Shown one piece after another: positions 19,605 to 27,910 of a stretch of DNA of 63,969 nucleotides. How positions within the stretch are numbered: position 1 is the stretch's first letter; the number at the start of each line of letters is the position of its first letter. The DNA is from Hyphomicrobiales bacterium (lineage in GTDB: Bacteria; Pseudomonadota; Alphaproteobacteria; Rhizobiales; Rhizobiaceae): assembly GCA_900468065.1 (NCBI GenBank), contig UBTA01000045.1:1-63969 (forward strand), read 5' to 3'. A program made the translations under genes and the position numbers. The notes under the pieces were generated by a model that saw only the letters and a program-made list of their open reading frames with translations, was not told the origin of the DNA and did not search any database.

Positions 19605-20240
19605 ATGAAATACCCTATTTTGCCTTTGCTGGGCATTACTCTTTCGCTCACAAGCATCGCAAGCAGCGTTATTGCGATCCCCAATTTCCTGCCTGAACCG
19701 AAACTGAAGACGCTAAATAACATCGATATTTCTTCACTCTGGACCTCCCGCCCCATACCGGTTGATCGGACCAAGCAGACTTTCGAGCGCCTTCCGGCGC
19801 TCGTCGTCCAGCAACGCGATGCGTCTGAACCCAGACCCGCCTTGGACGGCATGGCCACCACGATCATCCCTTCCTCGATGCCGGCAGACCGGCGGGATGG
19901 CGGGGACGATAACGAACTTGACGCCAGCGGCGCCAACGCGACTTATCAAATGGAGGTGGCTGCGTGGTGCAGCGAGCGATACAAGTCGTACCGAGGCGCG
20001 GATAACACCTACCAACCTTACAACGGCGCTCGCCGCAAGTGTGAGCCTCCCTTCAAGGCTTCGCTTCACAACACGGTCACGGCCGACATGGCGCAGCACG
20101 TCTCAAACGCGGGAAATGGTGATAGCGAGGATGATCACATTCAGTGGTGCTTCGCTCGATACCGGTCATATAATCCGGATGACAATACATACATGGCCTA
20201 TAGCGGTGAAATCCGCGCTTGTGGGTCTCCCTATATTTGA
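19605..20240 (+). CDS. BA14K-family protein with two BA14K repeats
   Basis: A 211-residue protein starting at ATG 19605, with AAGGAG at 19593-19598. The N-terminus ([19 protein letters not shown]) is a signal peptide or membrane anchor, so it is exported. Two copies of the BA14K core are present: [21 protein letters not shown] and [21 protein letters not shown], each ending in a conserved Cys. The pairs of Cys suggest disulfides. BA14K was named from a Brucella antigen; rhizobial homologues are lectin-like or envelope proteins of unclear function. Two repeats in one chain is longer than the common single-repeat form. Confidence 0.85.
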   Translation: MKYPILPLLGITLSLTSIASSVIAIPNFLPEPKLKTLNNIDISSLWTSRPIPVDRTKQTFERLPALVVQQRDASEPRPALDGMATTIIPSSMPADRRDGGDDNELDASGANATYQMEVAAWCSERYKSYRGADNTYQPYNGARRKCEPPFKASLHNTVTADMAQHVSNAGNGDSEDDHIQWCFARYRSYNPDDNTYMAYSGEIRACGSPYI

Positions 20241-20539
20241 GACTGCGGCGCGGGCTCCATTTTCGCCGCCGTCTAAGTCTTGGCAGCCACCGCATTTTTG
20301 ACGAACAGCCATCGCGCCATATTTTGTGATCATCGACAGTTCGCAGAAGGTCGGCCCGCTCCAGGGTCACGATAGCGCGCGAGGTTTGTATCGATCGACC
20401 GAAATTCCCAGGAGTAATACCTCGGCGGATGCCCGGCCGCGATCGGTAAGGTTACGCTCCTAAAGTCTTGAAGTCGCCGATCGAAGAACATACCATTTTT
20501 TGGTGGCCAAAAATGCTTGGAAGGGAGGAACGGCAGTCC
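20241..20539. other. Intergenic
   Basis: A weak hairpin (GCGGCG at 20245-20250, CGCCGC at 20274-20279) follows the BA14K stop. Nothing else recognised. Confidence 0.4.
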
Positions 20540-20758
20540 ATGAATACTCAAGTCTTCAGTGTGCACGACCACCCCCTGGCGCCGGAAGATTTAAATTTCT
20601 GTAAGGCTGCCTTCGATCAAATTTGCGCGGCGCAGGGCGTCGATCCCCACTCAGACGATGCCGGCGAAATAGCCGCGTTGATCATCGAGTTGTATCGCCA
20701 AGGCGTTCGGGATTCGAGGCAACTTGCCGTGATGGTGGGGCAAATCGGCCAACCATAA
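20540..20758 (+). CDS. Small conserved-looking rhizobial protein of unknown function
   Basis: 72 residues from ATG 20540, with a strong GGGAGG at 20523-20528. The sequence has an LNFCKAAFDQICAAQG helix and a DAGEIAALIIELYRQGVRD helix, and is acidic. Short proteins with an IAALIIELYQQG-type segment are common in rhizobia, but I know no function for them. It has normal codon usage and a good start, so it is probably real. Confidence 0.6.
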   Translation: MNTQVFSVHDHPLAPEDLNFCKAAFDQICAAQGVDPHSDDAGEIAALIIELYRQGVRDSRQLAVMVGQIGQP

Positions 20759-20849
20759 AGCAGTACCCCACACGGCGCGGAATAATGGCACCTCTTTGGG
20801 GACGTTTACGAATCGTAAGGAATGGCAATCGATATTCCGTCTGTTTCAA

Positions 20850-21172
20850 GCCATTCCGGTATTAGAGCCCATACACCCCCGCTTGCTGCCATCGATCAGT
20901 CCTGCTTTGGCCAGATAAAAACGCGCCCAGGCAAGACCTGACAAGGCGTTGCATTTTTCGAAGGCCTGGAATTGCTTTCCGCAGGCTGCAACCGTCTCGA
21001 CAAATTCCTCGAGGACCTCGCCTTTGTAGTTAATGACGCGGAACGACGTCGGCGAATACCAGACGGATGCGATCTCAATGCGGGCCTTCGTGCGATAGAT
21101 GACGGCGATGTTGGGTCCGGCGCAATCCAGGGACGACGCCGTTGTAGATATTGCGCCGTCGCGGTGCTCCAT
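20850..21172 (-). pseudogene. C-terminal relic of a Gfo/Idh/MocA-family oxidoreductase
   Basis: The stretch GPNIAVIYRTKARIEIASVW, then YSPTSFRVINYKGEVLEEF and GKQFQAFE matches the C-terminal beta-sheet domain of Gfo/Idh/MocA dehydrogenases (usual form GTxGRIEIDxVWYTPTSFRV). After QAFEK the frame changes, and QRLVRS continues one frame over. The Rossmann domain is missing. It is a dead fragment; the original substrate is unknown. Confidence 0.6.
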
Positions 21173-21327
21173 AACGGTCGACGCTGGGGGCGAACGGCCA
21201 GAATGAGGGCACTAAACCGTCGTTGAGTGTGGGCGTAGTTGGCATCGGGCAGGTTGCCCAACCCAAATTGTCGCCTTGAACCAGTTCGAACCACCGACCC
21301 GGTGTTTCTCAGCACCGAGAACAAAGT

Positions 21328-21614
21328 CTAGCTCGCGGGCAAAGTGTCTGGCCATTCCTGCGCACCATGGAGGACGCGACGAATACGGACCGTAGTTTCG
21401 GTAATTGCATACGCCGCGACGTACGGCGTGCCGTTTATAACCAGTTCGCGGGTGCCGGCAATTCTGCCAACACGACCGCTTGCGGGGAAATCTATCAACC
21501 GGCGGGACGGCAGCAACTATGCGCTCATCGACCAGAATGGCCGCTGACGGATTTTCGGAAGGTAAAGATGGCATCGCGATCCGATAACGCGAACGCAGAC
21601 CAGGTAAGCTTCAC
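21328..21614 (-). pseudogene. ParE/RelE-family toxin, frameshifted
   Basis: Starts at GTG 21614, overlapping the stop of the antitoxin relic, with KLTWSAFALSDRDAIFTF. It then shifts frame to ENPSAAILVDERIVAAV, and shifts again (an extra C in a CCC run near 21506) to RRLIDFPASGRVGRIAGTREL and VINGTPYVAAYAITETTVRI, ending RVLHGAQEWPD. This is the whole length of a ParE-type toxin, with two frame breaks. Toxin activity should be lost. Confidence 0.75.
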
Positions 21615-21760
21615 GATTTGCGCTCACCCGCGTTGAGACGGGCTGCGGCTCGGCGTTCAGCGAAATGAACCTCGACTTCCTCATCCGAGACGTCCGGTCG
21701 AGCATCGTTCAGCGCTTCAAGTACAACGTCCGCTCCTATTCCCGCCCGCCCTCGGCACTG
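21611..21760 (-). pseudogene. Antitoxin relic paired with the ParE-like toxin
   Basis: ADVVLEALNDARPDVSDEEVE followed by VHFAERRAAARL is like the C-terminal half of antitoxins that precede this ParE type. Its stop overlaps the toxin GTG (GTGA). The N-terminal DNA-binding part is not recognisable in frame. It is a degraded parD-like gene by context. Confidence 0.5.
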
Positions 21761-21780
21761 GCGCCGAAAGAAATGGAATG

Positions 21781-22060
21781 AGCATGCCAAAACACGATCT
21801 TTCATCCAGAAATTTTCAACGCAAAACATCCCAATTCTGCGAGGTACGTATTGCCCCGATCACATCAAAAAACTCTCGAGAACGTCCGCCCATATTTGAT
21901 CTCTATCGAAAGTCGCCACCTCGCCTGAATGGCCGCATCGACTGGGCAACGCTCGGGCAGGCTTGCGGGATCGAAGACGAATTGACGCCCGAGTTGAAAA
22001 AACAACTCCGCTTGGGACTGGATGCAATCGTCAGATGCTTGGAGCACCGCCAATTGCCTC
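21781..22060 (+). pseudogene. Truncated ORF of unknown family, fused to a LysR relic
   Basis: About 90 codons: FQRKTSQFCEVRIAPI, then ERPPIFDLYRKSPPRLNGRID and WATLGQACGIEDELTPELKKQ. It resembles N-terminal regions of some rhizobial recombinase-like proteins, but I cannot confirm this. From about 22045 its reading continues antisense into the LysR relic, so its own 3' part is gone. The junction suggests a recombination scar. Confidence 0.35.
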
Positions 22061-22350
22061 CATATTCCAGGCAACCCCCATGCCGATCCTGAAGTCTACG
22101 CCCCTCACCTTTCGAAGCTCGAAATTACGGTTGGGGAAATCTCTCGTCCATTGCGGCGCAAAGCCGATACCAAGACCGGCCGATACCAGCGAGATCAACG
22201 CAAATGTGTCGTCGCAACTATACGCGATGTTGCGGGCAAGATCATGCTCGGCAAACATCTCCGCGAAATGACGTTCGGTATAGGAGAGGTTCTGGTGCGA
22301 GAACGAGATGATCTTCTGATCGCGCAGGTCTTCGATGCGATCTCAGCCAT
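22031..22350 (-). pseudogene. LysR-family regulator, C-terminal fragment
   Basis: Reads DRIEDLRDQKIISFSHQNLSY, ERHFAEMFAEHDLARNIAYS, CDDTFALISLVSAGLGIGFAP and GVDFRIGMGVAWNME, typical of the second half of a LysR substrate-binding domain. The HTH domain and the first half are absent, and the end is truncated compared with the family. It is a dead fragment. Confidence 0.75.
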
Positions 22351-22982
22351 TGCAGCAAGCTGGCTGTCTTTGGCAACCGCCATCAGGTATTCGTCATTCG
22401 CCATCGTGAGGTTGCGCGCCGTCGGGCGACTATCGTCACCCAACTCATCAAGCTTGCACAGTAGCTGACCGAGGACGCCGTAACAATGTTCTGCAAACTG
22501 CTAGGGCGATTGGGTTCTCACGCAAACAATAGAAAAAAGCGGCGCCGTACCGACGCACATCAGTGTTGCGCGATTTGAAGTGCTCATAGACGAATGCTGC
22601 TTTCGCAGCAGTACGGCAAAGCGCCGCGATGAGCGATCATCGTGCCCGTGCTGAGTCATGGCTTATTGGATGCCTGTCCAGCGATCGGGCATGTCGATGA
22701 TGTCGCCCCGGGAGGCCGGCGGACCCTCAAGTTCCCCTGCAAAATCCAGAAAATCTACTCTGCTCCCAATTTGAGGCTCGAAATTGCAGCGGGATTGCCC
22801 CTTGTCGGGAACCTGACCTCGCCCATCTCTGTCGTCGAATAACAGATACGTCAACCGTCCATCGCTTCAAAATTGACTGATTTTTGCTCACCCAACCGTA
22901 GAGCTTATTATTTGTACATATATGTATAGACAACCTTTAAAAAAGATGGTGCTATGACAGATAGGAAAAGCAATAAGACCCT
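22351..22982. other. Intergenic region upstream of the SDR-ABC operon
   Basis: About 630 bp. Short frames at 22640-22930 show no family I recognise. The 22880-22935 part is AT-rich and carries the candidate operator listed next. Confidence 0.5.
22915..22931. promoter_or_regulatory. Candidate HutC-type GntR operator
   Basis: TACATATATGTA (22915-22926) is a perfect palindrome overlapping GTATAGAC (22924-22931), which fits the published HutC-subfamily operator pattern GTMTAKAC. It lies 50 bp upstream of the SDR start. A HutC/UTRA-type GntR regulator is encoded in the same operon (30246-31010), so autoregulation is likely by inference. Confidence 0.5.
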
Positions 22983-23768
22983 ATGGCGAGCCCGATGAAC
23001 GTAGCGGCACTCTTCGATCTGACGGGGCGAAAGGCCCTTGTGACCGGCGCAAGCCGCGGTCTGGGGCAGACAATCGCCCACGCGCTCGCATCCGCCGGCG
23101 CGGACGTCGCGGTCACTGCCCGTGACGTCAAGGGTCTAGAAGAGACTAGAACGCGCATTGGAAAAACGGGCAAGCGCTCATTCGCCTATGCACACGACGT
23201 CCGCGATGTCGATTCCTGCGCATCTGTCATCGACGCTGCAGCGCGTGCGTTGGGCGGACTGGATATTCTCGTCAATAATGCCGGTTATGAAGAAATCCGG
23301 CCGGCTCTCGACGTCGATGAGGCGTTGTGGGAACGGATTGTGTCGACCAATCTGAAGGGGGCGTTCTTCTGCGCGCAGGCCGCAGCGCGCAACATGGTGG
23401 CGCTCGACACGGGCGGCGCAATCGTCAATCTCTGCTCGCTGACCTCCTATGTGGGTGTTCCAACTGCGGTTCCTTACGGCTCCTCCAAATCCGGCCTGAT
23501 GGGTATGACTCATGCTCTGGCCACCGAGTGGGCGCAACAGGGGATTCGCGTCAACGCCATTGCACCTGGCTACTTCCGCACTGCGATGACCGATGTTTTT
23601 TATCAGGACGCGGCGTGGCAGGAAGCGATGCTGGAAAAGATCCCGCAGCGGCGCTTCGGCGACATGAACGACGTGGCAGGCGCCGTCGTCTTTCTTGCGA
23701 GTGACGCTTCCCGCTATGTCACGGGACACTGCATACCGATCGATGGAGGCTACCTTGCCTCAGTCTAA
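22983..23768 (+). CDS. SDR-family NAD(P)-dependent oxidoreductase
   Basis: A 261-residue classical short-chain dehydrogenase. The cofactor motif is VTGASRGLGQTIA, with NNAG at about residue 96. The catalytic Ser is in LCSLTSYVG and the YxxxK motif is YGSSK. The C-terminal DVAGAVVFLASDASRYVTGH and IDGGY are standard. It resembles gluconate 5-dehydrogenase/3-oxoacyl reductase types that oxidise polyols or sugar acids. It is the first gene of a nine-gene operon, followed by an ABC importer, and so probably acts on the imported compound. Confidence 0.88.
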   Translation: MASPMNVAALFDLTGRKALVTGASRGLGQTIAHALASAGADVAVTARDVKGLEETRTRIGKTGKRSFAYAHDVRDVDSCASVIDAAARALGGLDILVNNAGYEEIRPALDVDEALWERIVSTNLKGAFFCAQAAARNMVALDTGGAIVNLCSLTSYVGVPTAVPYGSSKSGLMGMTHALATEWAQQGIRVNAIAPGYFRTAMTDVFYQDAAWQEAMLEKIPQRRFGDMNDVAGAVVFLASDASRYVTGHCIPIDGGYLASV

Positions 23769-23805
23769 CATTGTTAATGCGGCAGGATCGCCGCGCAGGG
23801 AAAGC

Positions 23806-24858
23806 ATGATGCCGGCAGCACTCAAAGGATCGGCGATTAAGCCTAAGCTAGAATGGCCCACAGTAGCCGTATCCGTCAAGTCCGTGAACATGGTCTATGA
23901 TGGTGTGCATGCAGTTCGGTCGGCGTCGTTCGATCTGGAAACTGGAAAGTTCCTGACGATTCTCGGGCCCTCAGGATCCGGAAAGACTACTTTGCTGCGA
24001 TTAATCGCTGGCTTCCAGCGTCCAACCAGCGGCGAAATATTCATCAATGGCGCTGCTGTCAGCGCGGTTCCCCCCCATAAACGTTCGATCGGCATGGTGT
24101 TCCAAAAGCTAGCTTTGTTTCCGCATATGACTGCCGCCGAGAATGTCGCCTTTCCACTGAAAATGCGGCGCAGCGATGCGCGTGCCATTCCCGCCCGGGT
24201 CGAGCGCTATCTGGACATGGTGCGTCTTGGCGGCTACGGCACCCGCCGGGTGCACGAGCTGTCGGGTGGCCAGCAGCAGCGTGTGGCGATTGCTCGCGCG
24301 CTGGTGTTCGAGCCGGACCTGCTCTTGCTCGATGAACCGCTCGCAGCCCTCGACCGGAAATTGCGTGAGGAAATGCAACTCGAGTTTCGCCGCATCCAGC
24401 GGGAGCTCGGCGTGACCACGATCAATGTGACGCACGACCAGCGGGAAGCCCTCGTTGTATCCGACGAGATCATCGTCATGGACGGCGGACAGATTCAGCA
24501 GAAGGCGCGGCCCTCCGAAACCTATCGAACGCCTTCGAACGCCTTCGTTGCGAATTTCATCGGCGTGACGAATTTCCTCGATGCACCGGACGGCGAACGC
24601 CGGGCAATCCGCGCGGAGAAAATACGCATCGCGCCGACCCGCAACGGCCTGGTCGGCGCCGACACGATTGTCGAGGGGATCGTGGCGGATGCGATCTTCG
24701 AAGGCGAGAGGGTCGTCTACGAGGTCCGGGTCGCATCGCTCGGCGATACGCTGCTGCGGGTTTTCGATCATGATCCGTCCGCACATAGCCAACTGGAACC
24801 GGGTTCAGCCGTTTATCTCGGCTGGACGGCGGGCGATGTTTTAGAATTCAAACCGTAA
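23806..24858 (+). CDS. PotA-like ABC transporter ATP-binding protein
   Basis: About 350 residues. The Walker A is LGPSGSGKTTLL, the Q-loop VFQKLALFPHMTAAENV, the signature [15 protein letters not shown] and the Walker B LLLLDEPLAALD. A C-terminal TOBE-type regulatory domain (about 280-350) is present. ATG 23806 or 23809 is preferred, with AGGGA at 23797-23801; longer starts would overlap the SDR gene. It belongs to the spermidine/putrescine/iron-type (PotA) importers. It powers the permeases at 26126-27867. Confidence 0.88.
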   Translation: MMPAALKGSAIKPKLEWPTVAVSVKSVNMVYDGVHAVRSASFDLETGKFLTILGPSGSGKTTLLRLIAGFQRPTSGEIFINGAAVSAVPPHKRSIGMVFQKLALFPHMTAAENVAFPLKMRRSDARAIPARVERYLDMVRLGGYGTRRVHELSGGQQQRVAIARALVFEPDLLLLDEPLAALDRKLREEMQLEFRRIQRELGVTTINVTHDQREALVVSDEIIVMDGGQIQQKARPSETYRTPSNAFVANFIGVTNFLDAPDGERRAIRAEKIRIAPTRNGLVGADTIVEGIVADAIFEGERVVYEVRVASLGDTLLRVFDHDPSAHSQLEPGSAVYLGWTAGDVLEFKP

Positions 24859-24891
24859 GCCGGACAAACCGGTCAACCAGAGGAGAAGAAT

Positions 24892-26007
24892 ATGCGCGAA
24901 GGTAAACTCACATCCAAGATGCTCCCCCGACGCCGGTTCCTTCAGGGCGCCGCAACCATCGGCGGCGCGGCCGGTCTGTCCTCACTGGGCCTGTCAAGCG
25001 CGTTTGCGCAAGAGCCGGAAAAACCGAAGGAACTAATCGTTCGCGCCTGGGGCGGCAGTTGGGTCGATGCCCTGAAAGCCGGTGTTTCCGATAGTTTCAC
25101 CGCCAAGACGGGCATCGCCGTCCGCCACGATCTGACCGAGGACAACGAAATCCAGCCGAAGGTCTGGGCGGCCGTAGCCCAAGGCCGCGTGCCACCGATC
25201 CACATCAACTGGGACACGACCACCAATGCCACGAAATCGGCGCTGCGCGGAGTAACCGAGGATCTGTCGGATCTTTCCAACCTGAAGAACACAACCGATC
25301 TTGCAAAGCCGGTGGGTCTCGACGGCTATCCAATCGTCAACACCTACGGTTATGTCTATGTGCTTGCCTACCGCCCGGAAGCCTTTCCGAACGGTGCGCC
25401 GAAGTCCTGGAAGGACCTGCTCGATCCCAAGTACAAGGGCCGCATCGCGCTCTACAATGACGGCATCGGCTTCCATTTCCCAGCACAGGTCGCTGGCGGC
25501 GGCAAACTCGAGGACATTCCCGCCAACATGCAGCCAGCCTGGGACTTCGTCGCCAAGATGAAGGAGCAGCAGCCGTTGCTTGGCGAAGATCCGGATTTCA
25601 CAACGTGGTTCCAGAAGGGCGAAATCGACGCCGCCTGCACGATTTCGACCAACGCGCGCGAGGCAAAGAAAAACGGTATCGACATCAAGTGGGTCGTGCC
25701 GGAGGAAGGCGCCAAGTTCGATACCGACGGTCTCTGGATTCCCAAAGGTCTGCCGGCCAACGAGCTTTACTGGGCGAAGGAATATATCAACCACTCGCTG
25801 ACTGTCGAAGCCCAGCAGATTTGGCTTGACGGCCTGGGACTGCCGGGTGTGGTGCCGGGCGTCAAGCCGCCGGCCGACCTCGTTGAGGATCCCTCCTATC
25901 CCACCACAGAAGAAGCTTTCAAACACCTGATCCGTATCTCCTCCAAGGTGCAGGTGGAAAACGAGAGCGAGTGGTTCTCGAAGTTCAAGGCCATCATGCA
26001 GGGTTGA
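24892..26007 (+). CDS. PotD-like periplasmic substrate-binding protein
   Basis: A 371-residue binding protein with a Tat-like signal (PRRRFLQGAATIGGAAGL, then a cut after AFA). The mature part starts ELIVRAWGGSWVDALKAG, with conserved NTYGYVYVLAYRPEAFPN and SWKDLLDPKYKGRIA, the standard PotD-family lobe 2 motif. It captures the substrate in the periplasm for the two permeases that follow. The ligand cannot be read from the sequence. Residues for polyamine carboxylate contacts were not verified, so polyamine specificity should not be assumed. Confidence 0.87.
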   Translation: MREGKLTSKMLPRRRFLQGAATIGGAAGLSSLGLSSAFAQEPEKPKELIVRAWGGSWVDALKAGVSDSFTAKTGIAVRHDLTEDNEIQPKVWAAVAQGRVPPIHINWDTTTNATKSALRGVTEDLSDLSNLKNTTDLAKPVGLDGYPIVNTYGYVYVLAYRPEAFPNGAPKSWKDLLDPKYKGRIALYNDGIGFHFPAQVAGGGKLEDIPANMQPAWDFVAKMKEQQPLLGEDPDFTTWFQKGEIDAACTISTNAREAKKNGIDIKWVVPEEGAKFDTDGLWIPKGLPANELYWAKEYINHSLTVEAQQIWLDGLGLPGVVPGVKPPADLVEDPSYPTTEEAFKHLIRISSKVQVENESEWFSKFKAIMQG

Positions 26008-26125
26008 GCCCTCGGATACCCCTCACCCTGGCCCGTCGCCCCGCAAGAGGCAACGACACAGGTTGCCGACAGGCCAGATGAGGGGCGCTCGGGTGCACAT
26101 ACAGCGTCACCAAACAAGGACTGAC

Positions 26126-27070
26126 ATGCGAGTGTCGAAATCGGCCTATCCCCTGACCTGGCGCATCATGGATGCACTGGAAGCCTTCGCGGCCTTTGTC
26201 TGGCCAGCGCGTTTCGGGCGAGCAATCCCGTGGATGATGCTCGCCCCCGCCCTTCTGCTTGTCGGCCTCCTCGTGCTCGGTCTCTGGCAGATCGGCGATG
26301 TCAGCCTGCGGACATTGGATACGAGCACCTTTCTGATGTCGGAAGCCTACACCCTTGCTAACTATCAACGCGCCTTCACCGAAAGCCTGTTTGCAGTCGT
26401 CGCCTGGCGCAGCCTGGCGGGATCGCTGATCGTCACAGTCGTTACCCTCACTCTCGCCTTTCCCTATGCCTATGTGATGGTGCGCACATCCTCGCCGACC
26501 ATCCGCAAGCTACTGCTGATCGCGCTCTTCCTGCCCTTCTTCATCGGCCAGGTTGTCCGAGCCTATGGCTGGCTGATCATTCTTGGCAACCAGGGCATGG
26601 TCAACGAGGCGCTCGGTCTTGTCGGCATCGCCCCGATTCGCCTTCTTTATAATTACTGGGCCGTGCTCTTCGGCCTTGTCCAGTACATGCTGCCCTTTGC
26701 CGTTCTTATGCTGGCACCGGCGCTGACCGCCATCCCGGAAGAGCTGGAAGCTGCTGCCGGCTCCCTCGGCGCCGACTGGGCGCGCACCTTCCGCCACATC
26801 GTGTTACCGCTTGCAAGGCCTGGACTCGTCGGTGCCGGGCTTGTGGTCATGACATTGTCGCTCACCGATTTCGCCATGCCCGCTATCCTCGGCGGGGGCA
26901 GCCAGGATTTCATCGCCAACGCCATCTACGACCAGTTTTTTCGCACATCGGATCAGGGGCTGGGCTCAACGCTGGCCCTGCTGCTCGTGGCCGCCGGCTC
27001 CATGCTGGTGGGTCTGGTCTTCACCCTGTTCGGTGCCGGCACCCTGGCCATGGGGAGGGCGCGCCGATGA
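26126..27070 (+). CDS. PotB-like ABC transporter permease
   Basis: About 314 residues with six or so membrane segments. The first (about residues 33-60, MMLAPALLLVGLLVLGLW) is followed by the EAA-type cytoplasmic loop EELEAAAGSLGADWARTFRHI VLPLARPG. The start at 26126 has AAGGA at 26116-26120; an upstream in-frame ATG at 26063 has no such site. Its end overlaps the next permease gene by 4 bp. Confidence 0.88.
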   Translation: MRVSKSAYPLTWRIMDALEAFAAFVWPARFGRAIPWMMLAPALLLVGLLVLGLWQIGDVSLRTLDTSTFLMSEAYTLANYQRAFTESLFAVVAWRSLAGSLIVTVVTLTLAFPYAYVMVRTSSPTIRKLLLIALFLPFFIGQVVRAYGWLIILGNQGMVNEALGLVGIAPIRLLYNYWAVLFGLVQYMLPFAVLMLAPALTAIPEELEAAAGSLGADWARTFRHIVLPLARPGLVGAGLVVMTLSLTDFAMPAILGGGSQDFIANAIYDQFFRTSDQGLGSTLALLLVAAGSMLVGLVFTLFGAGTLAMGRARR

Positions 27071-27867
27071 CCGCCCCCTTGAGCAAAACCATCGTTCTTT
27101 GGATTTTCGTCGTCGCGGTGCTTGTTCTTCTGTCGGCGCCGACGATCGTGATCCTCGGTGCTTCCTTCACGTCCGGAAATATTATCACCTTTCCGCCGGA
27201 GGGCTTCTCCCTCAAATGGTACGAGAAGATCGCCACCTCGCGCGATCTGTGGGATGCATTCCTGCGTTCACTTTATGTGTCGGCAATCTGCACGATCGTG
27301 GCTATCCCGGTGGGGACGCTGGCCGGTATCGTCCTTGCAAAGTACGCGATCCGCTTTGAAAAGTCGGTTCAGATCTATCTGCTGCTGCCATTCACCATCC
27401 CGCTTATCGGTTCTGGCATCGGGCTGATGCTGATCTTCGGCGAAGCGAGGCTGCTGGGCCAGCTCTGGCCGGTCGGGCTGGCTTGCTGCGTCATCAACCT
27501 GCCCTTCATGATCTGGGCAGTGACCGCAAGCGCCTCCAGCCTTGATCCCGATCTCGAGCTCGCCGCCGCCAGTTGCGGCGCGCCACCGCTCTCTACCTTC
27601 CTGCACGTGACCCTGCCCGCCGTTATGCCCGGGGTCATCAGCGGGTCGCTGCTGATGTTCATTCTGGCGCTGAATGAATTTCTCGTGAGCCTACTTTTGA
27701 CGGATGCACGCATCGTGACGCTGCCAGTCCAGATCTACAATTCCATCCGCTCCATCATCACGCCGGACCTGGCGGCGATCTCGGTCGTCTTCATCGCATG
27801 CGCGGCGCTGGCGATCGTTCTTCTCGATCGCCTCGTCGGTCTTGAAATCTTCCTCAAATCAAAATGA
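27067..27867 (+). CDS. PotC-like ABC transporter permease
   Basis: A 266-residue inner-membrane protein with about six hydrophobic segments and the EAA loop ELAAASCGAPPLSTFLHVTLPAVMPG. It pairs with the PotB-like permease to form the channel and overlaps it by 4 bp (ATGA), showing coupled translation. It is the usual length for PotC. Confidence 0.88.
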   Translation: MTAPLSKTIVLWIFVVAVLVLLSAPTIVILGASFTSGNIITFPPEGFSLKWYEKIATSRDLWDAFLRSLYVSAICTIVAIPVGTLAGIVLAKYAIRFEKSVQIYLLLPFTIPLIGSGIGLMLIFGEARLLGQLWPVGLACCVINLPFMIWAVTASASSLDPDLELAAASCGAPPLSTFLHVTLPAVMPGVISGSLLMFILALNEFLVSLLLTDARIVTLPVQIYNSIRSIITPDLAAISVVFIACAALAIVLLDRLVGLEIFLKSK

Positions 27868-27910
27868 CGCAGAAGCCGGCGCGATGCACCGGCGAAACGG
27901 GAAAACAGCC

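Noticed and set aside
22642-22854. Short frames on both strands upstream of the SDR operon
   Set aside because: I could not match either to a family; no ribosome binding site.
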